Shown here piece by piece: positions 55,560 through 64,000 of a stretch of DNA of 64,000 nucleotides. This DNA is from Paenibacillus terrae (GTDB taxonomy: Bacteria > Bacillota > Bacilli > Paenibacillales > Paenibacillaceae). The DNA is taken from the NCBI RefSeq assembly GCF_000943545.1, contig NZ_JTHP01000010.1, positions 1-64,000 on the forward strand, in the 5' to 3' direction. The position numbers and the translations under genes are program-made. The number at the start of each line of letters is the position of its first letter. Within the stretch, counting starts at the first letter, position 1. The notes below the pieces were generated by a model. It saw only the letters and a list, made by a program, of their open reading frames with translations, was not told the DNA's origin and did no database searches.

Positions 55560-56534
55560 TTACCATGCGTAGGCTTCCGGCGCAGGTTTGCCGGGGCCAG
55601 GGAAAATCTCATTCAGCTTGGTAAGAACATCCTCGCTCAATTTGACCTCAGGCACACGCAGAGCATCCTCCAGCTGATCCAATGTCCGTGGGCCGATAAT
55701 CGGAGCCGTTACGGCCGGATGAGACAATACCCAAGCCAGCGCAATCACGTCTTCCTTTTCGCCCAGCTCGCGGGACAACGCTGCAAATTGCTCCAGCTTC
55801 CCACGATTTTGTTCAATCTTTTCCTTGGAACGTGCGCTACGCGAGCCTGTGCCTGCCAATGCATTACGTCCCAGCAATCCGCCAGCCAGCGGGCTCCATG
55901 GAATAACACCGAGTCCCAGCTCCTGAGCCGCAGGTAATACCTCTAGCTCGGCGGAACGCTCATTCAGGTTATACAAATGCTGCTCGGATACAAGCCCCAA
56001 AAAACGGCGTGCCTTCGCTTCGGCCTGCGCAACAGCAATATGCCAGCCCGCAAAGTTACTGGAACCGATATAATCGACTTGTCCCCGATCCACAACCGAC
56101 TCGAATACACCCCACAGCTCATCCCATGACACGTTTCGGTCAATATGATGCATCTGATACAGCTCGATATGATCGGTCTGCAAACGTTTCAGAGAAGCAT
56201 CCAAATGACGGCGAATTTTGTAAGCTGACAAGCCTGATCCTGTGTTCGGCCCGTCGTTCTCATTTTTCATATCCCCGTATACCTTCGTCGCAAGCACGAC
56301 CTTCTCGCGTCTTCCGCCACCCTGCTGGAACCAGCGTCCGATAATTTCCTCCGTCCACCCTCTGCGGTCATGACCATATACATTGGCTGTATCAAAGAAA
56401 TTAATGCCCGCATCCAGCGCAGCATCCATAATTTTAAACGCTTCCTTTTCTTCGGTTTCCGGCCCAAAATTCATCGTGCCCAGACACAACCGACTAACCT
56501 TTAAGCCTGACTTTCCCAAGTATGAATACTCCAT
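55560..56534 (-). CDS. Aldo/keto reductase
   Basis: A 324-residue NADPH-dependent aldo/keto reductase. GINFFDTANVYG (47-58) holds the catalytic Asp and Tyr, with Lys in LATKVYG and His in YQMHHIDRN completing the tetrad. GGGAGG precedes ATG. Similar to the YghZ/YajO-type beta-barrel reductases. Monocistronic. Confidence 0.9.
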   Translation of the reverse strand: MEYSYLGKSGLKVSRLCLGTMNFGPETEEKEAFKIMDAALDAGINFFDTANVYGHDRRGWTEEIIGRWFQQGGGRREKVVLATKVYGDMKNENDGPNTGSGLSAYKIRRHLDASLKRLQTDHIELYQMHHIDRNVSWDELWGVFESVVDRGQVDYIGSSNFAGWHIAVAQAEAKARRFLGLVSEQHLYNLNERSAELEVLPAAQELGLGVIPWSPLAGGLLGRNALAGTGSRSARSKEKIEQNRGKLEQFAALSRELGEKEDVIALAWVLSHPAVTAPIIGPRTLDQLEDALRVPEVKLSEDVLTKLNEIFPGPGKPAPEAYAW

Positions 56535-56873
56535 ATTGCCTCCCGCCTTTGCCTAAGAATTTTAAATACCGTAAAAATCCCATGCCAAAAAAGACCATAC
56601 TTATTTCATTAACCAGAAAACACCACTTTGAAACACCCCGAAATGGTAATATATTTTTTAGCGCATACAAAAAAGCCCCACGCACTACCGAAGCAGCAAG
56701 CGCGATGCCATCCCCCCTCATACTACCCGCCGTATGTAAAAAAGAAAGTGACTTTACGGTGGTAGCCCCAGCGGAGCGGAGGATTTGAATCTGTAGAAGC
56801 GCCAGCGATCGTAAGATCAAATCCTTCGCGGAGCCGCTCACTTCAACCACCGTAACTCACTCTTTTTTAACAA
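56535..56873. other. Intergenic region with palindromic repeat
   Basis: 339-bp gap with no gene. A frame of 118 codons on the minus strand crosses the palindrome and has no ribosome site. The region holds the 136-bp palindromic repeat at 56736-56871. Confidence 0.6.
56736..56871 (-). repeat. Dispersed palindromic repeat, copy 2 (terminator-like)
   Basis: Outer arms TTTACGGTGGT and ACCACCGTAA, continuing into A/T tracts (28 bp, imperfect), enclose inner arms GGATTTGAATC and GATCAAATCC. Bases 56803-56825 match 21519-21541 exactly in reverse complement. The T-tract on the minus strand means it can also terminate the YhgE gene. Confidence 0.7.
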
Positions 56874-59549
56874 TCAAGGAATCAATTTCGTCTCTTTCGC
56901 TCGCTCAGCCATCTTCTTCGTATACTTGCTGAGCGGCTTCTTAAATACCAATCCAAACAGGAAGCAAACCCCGATAAATACAAACAGCATCACCACATCA
57001 CGTGTCACCGTCGAAGGCAGCATCCCCCCTACCGTTTCCCGTAACAGACTAACCGCATAGGTGAAAGGAACGAACGGATTCAATGCTTGAAAAAACGGCG
57101 TACTCGTCGCAATCGGGAATGTGCCCCCTGAGCTGGAGAACTGAAGCACCAGCAAGATAACCGCCAGCCCCTTACCGATATTGCCAAACACCGAAACCAG
57201 TGTATAGGTCATAGCTGTGAATACGAGACTGATCAGTATGGAGGAAAGTACAAATGACACTTTGGCATCCACATATGCCCCGAGCAGGAACAAGTCACCG
57301 AGCGACACGCTAAGCGCCTGAAATATACCGATAGTGGAGAACGTCATAAGCCGTCCGAAGTACACTTGGTAGCTTTTGTATTTACCTTCCGAGTCTTCCA
57401 CATCTACCCTGAACATCGACACCAGCAGCATTGCACCTACCCAAATCGACAATGTGGTATAAAAAGGCGACATCGCAGAACCATAGTTCGGAATCGGATA
57501 AATACGCTCCTGTTTCAATGAAACCGGACTACCGAGAAAATCGCTCTCCTGTTTCACATCCCCCTTGAGCAATGCAATGGCCCGTCCAAGGGCATTTTCG
57601 CCTTTGAGCTTGCGAATCGTGTCTGCGGCCTGACGTATGGAATCCTCAGCAGCAGGAAGATCCGTTCTCACAAAATTGGCGACCTGGTGCACCGCATGTT
57701 CTGCCTCAGGAAACTTGTTCTCAATCAGGTCAGCCATTTTGACAAACTGCTGCTCCGCCTTCGGCAAATCGTTGCGCACAAAATCCGCCGCCTGATGAAT
57801 CTTACTTTTAACTGCTGGCAAATCGTTATTCACGAAGTCCGCTGCTTTGTTTACAGCATTCGTAAATTCGCCCATTCGTCCCTGAATCGTCGTAGCCGCT
57901 TCATGCAGCTTTTGCCGGTATTGCGGCAGATCCTGCTGGAGACGGGTCAGTTCTTCCTGACCGAATTGTGCGGCAGCCTGAGCGTCGTTTAATATTTTTT
58001 CAATATTCGGTAGCTGCTCTTGGGCCGTATTCAGCACATTCGCAGAATTGCGGGCAACGGTCTTAATTTGATCCAACGCTTTTTGAATGGCTGGTGCGTA
58101 TTCCGTATCATAGTTGCCCAAAATGCTGTCAATCCCGCTGCTGATTTCTCCAGCAAGGCGGTCAGCGTTATCCAGGAGATTTTGTGCAGGCTTCTCGCCG
58201 TGCTGAATGGCATCCCCGATGCTTGTAACCGTGCTATTCAAGCGACGGAAACGGTCCTCTACACCGCTCACACGGGAAATGAGCGAATCCAGCGGCTGAC
58301 TCGGCAAATATCCGTTAACACGGGACAGCAACTGAGAAATACGATCCAGCACTCCCACGGCAGTGGTCAGTCTTCCGCTAACCCGATTCACCGCAGCCTG
58401 TGCTGCTTTAGGATCAAAACCAACACCGCGGATGATCCCTGTGATCTCCGAAACTTCATTTGCCATTTGCTGTACCAACTGTAAATCCTCTTTGACCACC
58501 GTTCCGATTGAATCAAGCGCACCATCATTTTTATCCAGAAAGTCAAGCAATCCGGTTGTAAAATCCTTGCCCGCATTCGCAATTTGTTGTACTTCCGGCA
58601 ACGCTTTTTGTGCGGCATTAATGACCTTAAGCGCCGTTTGCGTGTCCTCCAATGCCGTAGCCAATGCGCTTTCTACCTTACCGAAATTTTGATCCAGCTC
58701 CACGATCCGATCTCCGGCCTTTTGAATATCCGGCAGCCTTTTTTGTATATCTAAAATAGCCGCCGCCACCTTGTCCAGCTCGGGCAAGTTTTTTTCAATT
58801 TTGAGCACCAGATCGCCAGCACGGTTAATTTCAGGGATTTTCTCCTTCAATGCGATGATCTTTTGTCCCTGTGCCTTAATTTTCGGCAAATTCTGCTCCA
58901 GCTCGATTGCCTGCTTGCCTAACCTGTCGATATCCGGCAGTCGGTTGTTCAGCTCCAGCACCCGGTTCTCAATGTTGCGAATGGTTGGCAGCTCCTCCTC
59001 CAGCTTCACCCCGGCTTCCTTTAACTTGGTTAGTACGGCCCGACTAGCGGTTTCAATAAAGTTTTGGCTAATCTGATTCGTCAGAGCGGTTGCTCCGGAA
59101 GATGTAATTTTCGGTGCGACCGCATTAATTTTTTCATTGACGGCGTAATCAATCTCTGGCTTTTGCGGATTTTCCGTGAGCACGCTCGTAATTTTTTCGG
59201 AAAAATCCCTTGGAATGAGCAGACTCGCGTAATAATCTCCGTTCAGCACACCTTTTCTCGCTTCTGCTTCGTTGACAAAGGTCCAGCCCAGTTTCTTGTT
59301 ATTTTGAAGGTTATGCAAAACCTCGTCACCGATATTAATCTTCTTCCCGTTCACCTCAGCACCCTGATCCTGACTCGTTACTGCAATTTTAATACCAGAT
59401 GTATTCGCATAAGGATCCCACATTGCTTTCAAATTTACCCATGCATAGACGGAAGGCAAAAGAATGATACCTATGACTAATAAAGTCCCGGTTGATACTT
59501 TGAATACATTTTTCCAGTCTGTTAAGTAGATTTGCCATATCTTCCGCAA
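56874..59549 (-). CDS. YhgE/Pip-family membrane protein with repeat arrays
   Basis: An 891-residue protein; the TTG at 59549 (MRKIWQIYLTDWKNVFK) follows AAGGAG by 8 bp, giving the usual YhgE start. One N-terminal helix, then a long extracellular region of about 650 residues, then six helices of an ABC-2-like unit. The extracellular part has six 17-residue repeats (187-288, LP-I---G--I--L---) and four 18-residue repeats (575-646, NDLPA-----HQAADFVR). Homologues are phage-receptor (Pip) and Esx-secretion-linked (YueB-like) proteins. Role here unknown. Confidence 0.88.
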   Translation of the reverse strand: MRKIWQIYLTDWKNVFKVSTGTLLVIGIILLPSVYAWVNLKAMWDPYANTSGIKIAVTSQDQGAEVNGKKINIGDEVLHNLQNNKKLGWTFVNEAEARKGVLNGDYYASLLIPRDFSEKITSVLTENPQKPEIDYAVNEKINAVAPKITSSGATALTNQISQNFIETASRAVLTKLKEAGVKLEEELPTIRNIENRVLELNNRLPDIDRLGKQAIELEQNLPKIKAQGQKIIALKEKIPEINRAGDLVLKIEKNLPELDKVAAAILDIQKRLPDIQKAGDRIVELDQNFGKVESALATALEDTQTALKVINAAQKALPEVQQIANAGKDFTTGLLDFLDKNDGALDSIGTVVKEDLQLVQQMANEVSEITGIIRGVGFDPKAAQAAVNRVSGRLTTAVGVLDRISQLLSRVNGYLPSQPLDSLISRVSGVEDRFRRLNSTVTSIGDAIQHGEKPAQNLLDNADRLAGEISSGIDSILGNYDTEYAPAIQKALDQIKTVARNSANVLNTAQEQLPNIEKILNDAQAAAQFGQEELTRLQQDLPQYRQKLHEAATTIQGRMGEFTNAVNKAADFVNNDLPAVKSKIHQAADFVRNDLPKAEQQFVKMADLIENKFPEAEHAVHQVANFVRTDLPAAEDSIRQAADTIRKLKGENALGRAIALLKGDVKQESDFLGSPVSLKQERIYPIPNYGSAMSPFYTTLSIWVGAMLLVSMFRVDVEDSEGKYKSYQVYFGRLMTFSTIGIFQALSVSLGDLFLLGAYVDAKVSFVLSSILISLVFTAMTYTLVSVFGNIGKGLAVILLVLQFSSSGGTFPIATSTPFFQALNPFVPFTYAVSLLRETVGGMLPSTVTRDVVMLFVFIGVCFLFGLVFKKPLSKYTKKMAERAKETKLIP

Positions 59550-59716
59550 CTTCACCACTCCTTGTATGTACATTAACCTGTCGTCCAGTGTTGTATGCAC
59601 ACGTATTGTAAACGATTCGAGCGAATGAAGCCAATTATTGTGTATATACTGACAAGCTCATCTTCAATAATATGCGGGGTACATGATATAATAAATGGGC
59701 ATGGAGATGATCTTGA

Positions 59717-60358
59717 ATGAGCGAGCTACTGGACCCACGAAATGACTTTGTGTTTAAACGTAATGAATTCTTATACGGATAAAGATGCTCCACTTGATAA
59801 GCAATCCATTTTTGACATTTGGGCCAAAACGGCAACAGGCAAGCATATTAACGTGGAAATGCAGCTATTTAATAAATATGATATTGAAAAACGAACTCTG
59901 TTTTATTGGAGTAAAAGATATTCGGGTCAGTAATTATCGAAGGTAAATGATACGTCCGTTCCAGTGGAAGGTGGCTTAATTAATTGGCTTCTCTTTCTGA
60001 AAGGGGCTGACAAATCCAACTGGGAGGTGCTTACCGTGAATGAACCAACTTTAAAAAAAGCGATGGATACACTCGAGTTCCTAAGTCAGGATCGGGAAGC
60101 GCGGCGTTTGTACGAGGAACGTCAAAAATACCTTTATGACGAAGCTTCTATGATTGAGTGGGCCACGGAAAAAGGTCTGAAAAAGGGGCTAAAAGAAGGT
60201 TTGGCTAAAGGTTTGGAAGAAGGACTGACTAAAGGCGAGCGTCAAAAAGCTGTTGAAATCGCAAGGAACATGTATCTTTAGGTATTGAGATTGAAGTTAT
60301 TGCCAAAGCGAGCGGATTATCTGAATCCGAGGTTCAATCATTGAAACCGATTCAATAA
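59717..60358 (+). pseudogene. Decayed Rpn-family nuclease (PD-(D/E)XK transposase-like)
   Basis: MSELLDPRNDFVFKR is the Rpn N-terminus but the frame stops after 21 codons. MNSYTDKDAPLDKQ and EMQLFNKYDIEKRTLFYW then continue in another frame, followed by GGLINWLLFLKGADKSNWE and a KGLKKGLKEGLAKGLEEG tail. A last shift separates NMYL from GIEIEVIAKASGLSE. At least two internal deletions and one frameshift remove the catalytic core. Confidence 0.82.
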
Positions 60359-60390
60359 TTTATTTTTAACAAAGCGTTTAACCCTGAAAA

Positions 60391-60427
60391 CTCGCCTTGT
60401 TCTCTCTAAAGAACAAGGCGCTTTTTG
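60391..60427 (+). terminator. Terminator after the Rpn pseudogene
   Basis: CGCCTTGTTCT pairs with AGAACAAGGCG, then CTTTTTGAG on the plus strand. Confidence 0.85.
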
Positions 60428-60452
60428 AGTTCCCCTCCCACGAAGAAACAAC

Positions 60453-60496
60453 AAGAAGCCCCTCAGACCTAATTCATAGGCTCAAGGAGCTTCTTT
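60453..60496 (-). terminator. Terminator of the DUF2062 gene
   Basis: On the minus strand AAGAAGC...GGCTTCTT with an inner TTGAGCCTA/TAGGTCTGA stem, followed by GTTGTTTC. Confidence 0.65.
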
Positions 60497-60505
60497 ATCG
60501 CTACG

Positions 60506-61114
60506 TTATCCGTTTTTTAATAATCTGGCCCCTGAAAAGGCTGCGCCGTGACGCAGTTTCCGCTTTTCCAGCCGTTTATGCAAGGAACGGTTATACAGAA
60601 CTTGAATGACAAAATACGAGATAACCCCTAGGACCACGCCGAAAATCGACATGCCAATCAGAATGTGCAGTCCTCCATGCAGCAGGTCTCTGAATACAGA
60701 CCAGTTTCCATGAAACAGCTCCATAAAGGAATGCTCGTGGAGCCTGCCTCCCCGTACATGTACCGGGTAATGGGACGGATAAATCCAAGCTCCCAATTGC
60801 TTGGCGAACGGCATCAGCACAATCGGCAAAAAGGTCAGCTTACCTACAACGTTGCCCACAATTGCCGCAGGCAGCGAGCCGCCGGACAGCCGGACAATCG
60901 GATAAAACACGAGATACACCAGTGAAGCCGTGGAGATAACAATCATCTCCAGAGCGAAGCCGATGGCAAAGCCCAGAGAGATTTTCTTCACTCCACCCGG
61001 CGCACGCAACAGCTTGATGAAATTCAGGCGAATCGCCCGCCATATATTTTGAAACACATTATATTTCTTCTTCGATTGGTTAGGTCTGAGCCTTTTCGGA
61101 TTGAGCTTTATCAA
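60506..61114 (-). CDS. DUF2062 membrane protein
   Basis: A 202-residue protein; TTG at 61114 (MIKLNPKRLRPN) lies 8 bp after AAGGAG. A basic N-terminus, then the DUF2062 pattern PGGVKKISLGFAIGFALEM and GNVVGKLTFLPIV with three or four helices. Family members are annotated in lipid or polysaccharide contexts but have no proven function. Monocistronic with a terminator downstream. Confidence 0.8.
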   Translation of the reverse strand: MIKLNPKRLRPNQSKKKYNVFQNIWRAIRLNFIKLLRAPGGVKKISLGFAIGFALEMIVISTASLVYLVFYPIVRLSGGSLPAAIVGNVVGKLTFLPIVLMPFAKQLGAWIYPSHYPVHVRGGRLHEHSFMELFHGNWSVFRDLLHGGLHILIGMSIFGVVLGVISYFVIQVLYNRSLHKRLEKRKLRHGAAFSGARLLKNG

Positions 61115-61248
61115 TAGGAGGACTCCTTCAACAGTACAATTCAAGTTCAGGAATGAGGTTATACAGCTACCCATCCTTACTTATGTCTATACTGTCATTA
61201 TAACCCTCAGCGTTCGAAAAGCAATGCCATTCCGCCTGTTTCGCCGTA

Positions 61249-63702
61249 TTAGGACAAGATTCGCTTGTTGACATCGTTTTGGAGAGGTACAATGTTCCAA
61301 ATATCGGCCGCGTACTGCTGAATTGTGCAATCACTGGAAAACTTGCCGGCATGTGCCATGTTTACAATAGCACGCCGCGTCCACTCAGACGGATTTCGGT
61401 ACACCTGCTCGATATGCACCTGAGTATCTACATACGCCGCAAAATCCTTGAGCACAAAGTATTCGTCATTGTGATCAATCAGGGATTGATAAATAGCCTC
61501 AAATTCCCGTTCATGCCGCGTAAAAGGAGCATCATTCACCAGTTGATCCAGCACTTCACGCAGCCGTTCGTCGCTGTTGGCTGTTTTGCGCGCTGAATAC
61601 TGCCCGTCCCGGTAATACGCCTCGATCTGATCCACCTTCATTCCGAAAATGAACATATTGTCATCGCCTACCATTTCATGCATTTCTACATTGGCTCCGT
61701 CCAGCGTACCCAGGGTGAGTGCACCATTCATCATAAATTTCATGTTTCCGGTGCCTGAAGCTTCCTTGCCTGCCGTGGAAATTTGCTCGCTGACATCAGC
61801 CGCAGGAATAATCAGCTCGGCCAGTGAAACCGAGTAATTTTCCAGAAAAACGACTTTCAGCTTGTCCCTGACATCCACATCCCGATTGATCGTGTCCGCT
61901 ACGTTGTTAATGAGCTTAATCGTCTGCTTGGCAAGATAATAGCCGGGAGCAGCTTTAGCTCCAAAAATAAACGTACGCGGCACCACATCCAGGGAAGGAT
62001 TATGTTTGAGCTGATTGTATACGTGCATCACATGCAAAATATTAAGCAGTTGCCGCTTATATCCATGCAGTCGTTTGACCTGTACATCAAAAATCGAGGA
62101 CGTATCCAGTCGCACGCTCTGTTTAGCAAAAACCTGCTCGGCGAGCCTGACTTTATTACTTCGCTTAATCGCCTGTAACCGTTCCTTGAACGACTCGTCC
62201 CCGCTGTAACGAAGCAGGTCGATCAACTCACGTGGACGGGTTCTCCAGCGTGTACCTATCGTTTCATCATACAAGCTTGCCAGCTCGGGATTCGCGTGCA
62301 TGAGCCAGCGGCGATGGGCAATTCCGTTCGTTTTATTGTTAAAACGGCCGGGGTACAGCTCGTGGAACGGCTTCATTTCCCGTTCCTTCAAAATTTGCGT
62401 GTGCAGCGCAGCCACCCCGTTGACGCTGTAGCTGCCGACGATCGCCAGATGGGCCATACGAATTTGTTCACCATGAATAATTGCCATTTCGCCAATTTTA
62501 ATGTCCTGTCCCGGATAACGCTCCAGCAGCATGGCACAATAACGCTTGTTAATCTCTTCAATGATAAGAGAAACTCGCGGAAGCAGCTCCCGCACCATAT
62601 TGACAGGCCATTGCTCCAGCGCCTCGCTCAATATCGTATGATTCGTATACGAAACCGTCCGCGTCGTAATATCCCACGCTTCATCCCAGCCCAAGCCCTT
62701 CACGTCCATCAAAATACGCATAAGCTCCGGTATAACGAGCGTCGGATGTGTATCGTTAATATGCAGCGCTATTTTGTCAGGCAACTGGCTGTATGGCAAC
62801 CGAAGCTTCTCAAACGTCCGCAAAATACTTTGCAAGCCGGCCGAGCAGAGGAAATACTGCTGCTTCAAGCGAAGCAGCTTGCCCTCATAATTCGAATCGT
62901 CCGGGTACAGAAACGCCGAAATGGATTCTACCGAACGATTATAGTCAAGAAAGCGGTAGTAACCGCCTTCGCCTCGAATCGGCCCTCGGACAGGATCAAG
63001 CGCTGATTCCGCACTCCAGATCCGCAGCGTATTCACCTGCGCATGTCCGTAGCCCACAAGCGGAATATCGTACGGAACTGCCCAGACCGTTTCGGCATCC
63101 TGCGTCTCGAAAACAAGACGACCATCCTCCTCCCGAGTTTCCACATGTCCCCAGAACTGAACCTCGACCTTCTTGTCAGGGCGGCGTTCCTCCCAGACGT
63201 TTCCTTTTTGCAGCCAATAATCCGGCAGCTCCACCTGATTACCATCCACAATGCGCTGCTCGAACAGACCGTACTTATAACGGATGCCGCAGCCATGTCC
63301 TGCGTAGCCAAGGGATGCCAACGAATCCATGAAGCAAGCAGCCAGACGGCCGAGACCGCCATTGCCCAGCCCCGCGTCTGTCTCCTGTTCTTCAATCTCT
63401 TCCAGATCCCAGCCCAGCTCTCCCAGTGCCTGCCGGACCATATCCAGCACGCCCAAATTCAGCAAATTGCTGCCCAGCAGACGGCCTATCAAAAACTCCA
63501 GTGAAAAGTAATAGACCTGCTTCTCTTGTCCTTCTTTATAGGCTTGGTTCGTTTCCGCCCAGTTCTTGCCCACTTGTTCGCGAATCATACCGCCCAAAAC
63601 CTTGTATACGTCTTCTGCCTGAGCTTCCTGCATCGGCTTGCCCAGCCTTCCGACCAGTTGCTCTCGAAAAGCCTGCTTAAATGCTTCCTTATTGCTGAAC
63701 AA
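61249..63702 (-). CDS. glgP: Glycogen/maltodextrin phosphorylase
   Basis: An 817-residue GT35 phosphorylase. AGLGNGGLGRLAACFMDS (about 109-126) and the PLP site EASGTGNMKFMMNGAL are intact, the latter holding the PLP lysine. The start is TTG after AGGAGGG. It releases glucose-1-phosphate from glycogen and follows glgD, so synthesis and breakdown genes form one operon as in Bacillus glgBCDAP. Confidence 0.94.
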   Translation of the reverse strand: MFSNKEAFKQAFREQLVGRLGKPMQEAQAEDVYKVLGGMIREQVGKNWAETNQAYKEGQEKQVYYFSLEFLIGRLLGSNLLNLGVLDMVRQALGELGWDLEEIEEQETDAGLGNGGLGRLAACFMDSLASLGYAGHGCGIRYKYGLFEQRIVDGNQVELPDYWLQKGNVWEERRPDKKVEVQFWGHVETREEDGRLVFETQDAETVWAVPYDIPLVGYGHAQVNTLRIWSAESALDPVRGPIRGEGGYYRFLDYNRSVESISAFLYPDDSNYEGKLLRLKQQYFLCSAGLQSILRTFEKLRLPYSQLPDKIALHINDTHPTLVIPELMRILMDVKGLGWDEAWDITTRTVSYTNHTILSEALEQWPVNMVRELLPRVSLIIEEINKRYCAMLLERYPGQDIKIGEMAIIHGEQIRMAHLAIVGSYSVNGVAALHTQILKEREMKPFHELYPGRFNNKTNGIAHRRWLMHANPELASLYDETIGTRWRTRPRELIDLLRYSGDESFKERLQAIKRSNKVRLAEQVFAKQSVRLDTSSIFDVQVKRLHGYKRQLLNILHVMHVYNQLKHNPSLDVVPRTFIFGAKAAPGYYLAKQTIKLINNVADTINRDVDVRDKLKVVFLENYSVSLAELIIPAADVSEQISTAGKEASGTGNMKFMMNGALTLGTLDGANVEMHEMVGDDNMFIFGMKVDQIEAYYRDGQYSARKTANSDERLREVLDQLVNDAPFTRHEREFEAIYQSLIDHNDEYFVLKDFAAYVDTQVHIEQVYRNPSEWTRRAIVNMAHAGKFSSDCTIQQYAADIWNIVPLQNDVNKRILS

Positions 63703-63748
63703 AGGTGTGCCCTCCTGTTATTTCCGTTTTAAATGCTAAATCATACTT

Positions 63749-64000
63749 TTAAATCACACTATTTTTGGCAATGACATAGGGAACTCTGGCGTCTCCAATC
63801 AAGGTACGATCCGGTGAAAGCTGCACATCCTTATCCAAAATCACATTCTCCACCACTGCGCCTTTACGGATGACACATTTTTGCATAATGATCGAGTTGC
63901 TTACACGTGCGCCCTCCTCCAGCCGTACCCCGCGAAAAAGGATGCTGTTCTCCACCTTGCCCCCAATCGTGCAGCCGTTGGCGATAAGCGAATGATCCAC
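63749..64000 (-). CDS. glgD: GlgD, glucose-1-phosphate adenylyltransferase subunit (3' part)
   Basis: The last 83 codons of a gene that continues past the window edge. The visible part is a left-handed beta-helix with hexapeptide repeats (SLIANGCTIGGKVENSILFR) and ends DARVPYVIAKNSVI, the usual GlgD C-terminus. GlgD is the regulatory partner of GlgC in ADP-glucose synthesis. It precedes glgP in the operon. Confidence 0.85.
   Translation of the reverse strand: MDHSLIANGCTIGGKVENSILFRGVRLEEGARVSNSIIMQKCVIRKGAVVENVILDKDVQLSPDRTLIGDARVPYVIAKNSVI

Noticed and set aside
56494..56850. 118-codon minus-strand frame
   Set aside because: Covers the palindromic repeat and overlaps the aldo/keto reductase start; no ribosome site.

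Overview
The window looks like chromosomal DNA of a spore-forming Firmicute, most probably Paenibacillus (P. polymyxa-like). This is inferred from moderate GC, strong AGGAGG-type ribosome binding sites, frequent TTG starts, and a gene mix of YpvA-type helicase, YhgE/Pip, DUF2062, DUF6509-like, Mcc/Tcy/Ytn sulfur genes and Zur-linked rpsN/cobW. No tRNA, rRNA, CRISPR array or intact insertion sequence was seen. Most genes lie on the minus strand.

Region 1 (73-12339) is the most unusual part. A six-gene minus-strand operon encodes a secreted/anchored vWA protein, a large tubulin-like protein with a GGTGSGT nucleotide loop, a second large protein that aligns to the first but has lost that loop, a multi-pass vWA protein, a small beta-rich protein and a zinc-ribbon P-loop GTPase. 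A divergent two-gene unit (a small membrane peptide and a zinc-ribbon membrane protein) faces it. I read this as a membrane-spanning, NTP-driven system of unknown function: the vWA domains are predicted outside, the tubulin pair and GTPase inside.

Region 2 (12463-22278) holds a large esterase-like protein, a tiny protein that is 46% methionine, the reverse transsulfuration pair mccA-mccB, a 4-TM oxidase-like protein, a DUF6509-like protein, a DinG-family helicase and an RDD protein. Region 3 (22691-28926) is a uronic-acid polysaccharide locus (heparinase II/III-like protein, an unknown 640-aa protein, GH88) under a promoter overlapped by a CcpA cre site, followed upstream by a CDF transporter. 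Region 4 (29162-36507) contains the zinc-independent rpsN with a Zur box and a complete Opp/Dpp-type peptide transporter with an ArsR-like regulator upstream.

Region 5 (36743-41022) has three paralogous secreted HExxH metalloproteases in tandem; the third lacks the discoidin-like tail. Region 6 (41268-50326) is a Ytm/Tcy/Cmo-like cluster for uptake and breakdown of S-alkyl cysteines: LysR regulator, cystine-type ABC transporter, two LLM flavin monooxygenases, FMN reductase, redoxin and M20 deacylase, but no acetyltransferase. Region 7 (50664-64000) has DUF421, an ABM-family protein with a divergent LysR gene, a Zur-box cobW-family chaperone, a DMT exporter, an aldo/keto reductase, a YhgE/Pip protein with two arrays of internal repeats, a decayed Rpn nuclease gene, a DUF2062 protein, and glycogen phosphorylase with the 3' end of glgD at the edge.

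Three families of short dispersed or tandem repeats lie between genes. One of about 100 bp recurs in the 5' leader of a protease gene and at the end of the FMN reductase gene, and shares part of its sequence with a third site; it reads as a fragment of a protein. Coordinates use the start codon best supported by a ribosome binding site, so several differ from the longest possible ORF. Most non-coding gaps over 300 bp hold terminators, promoters or repeats, as listed.
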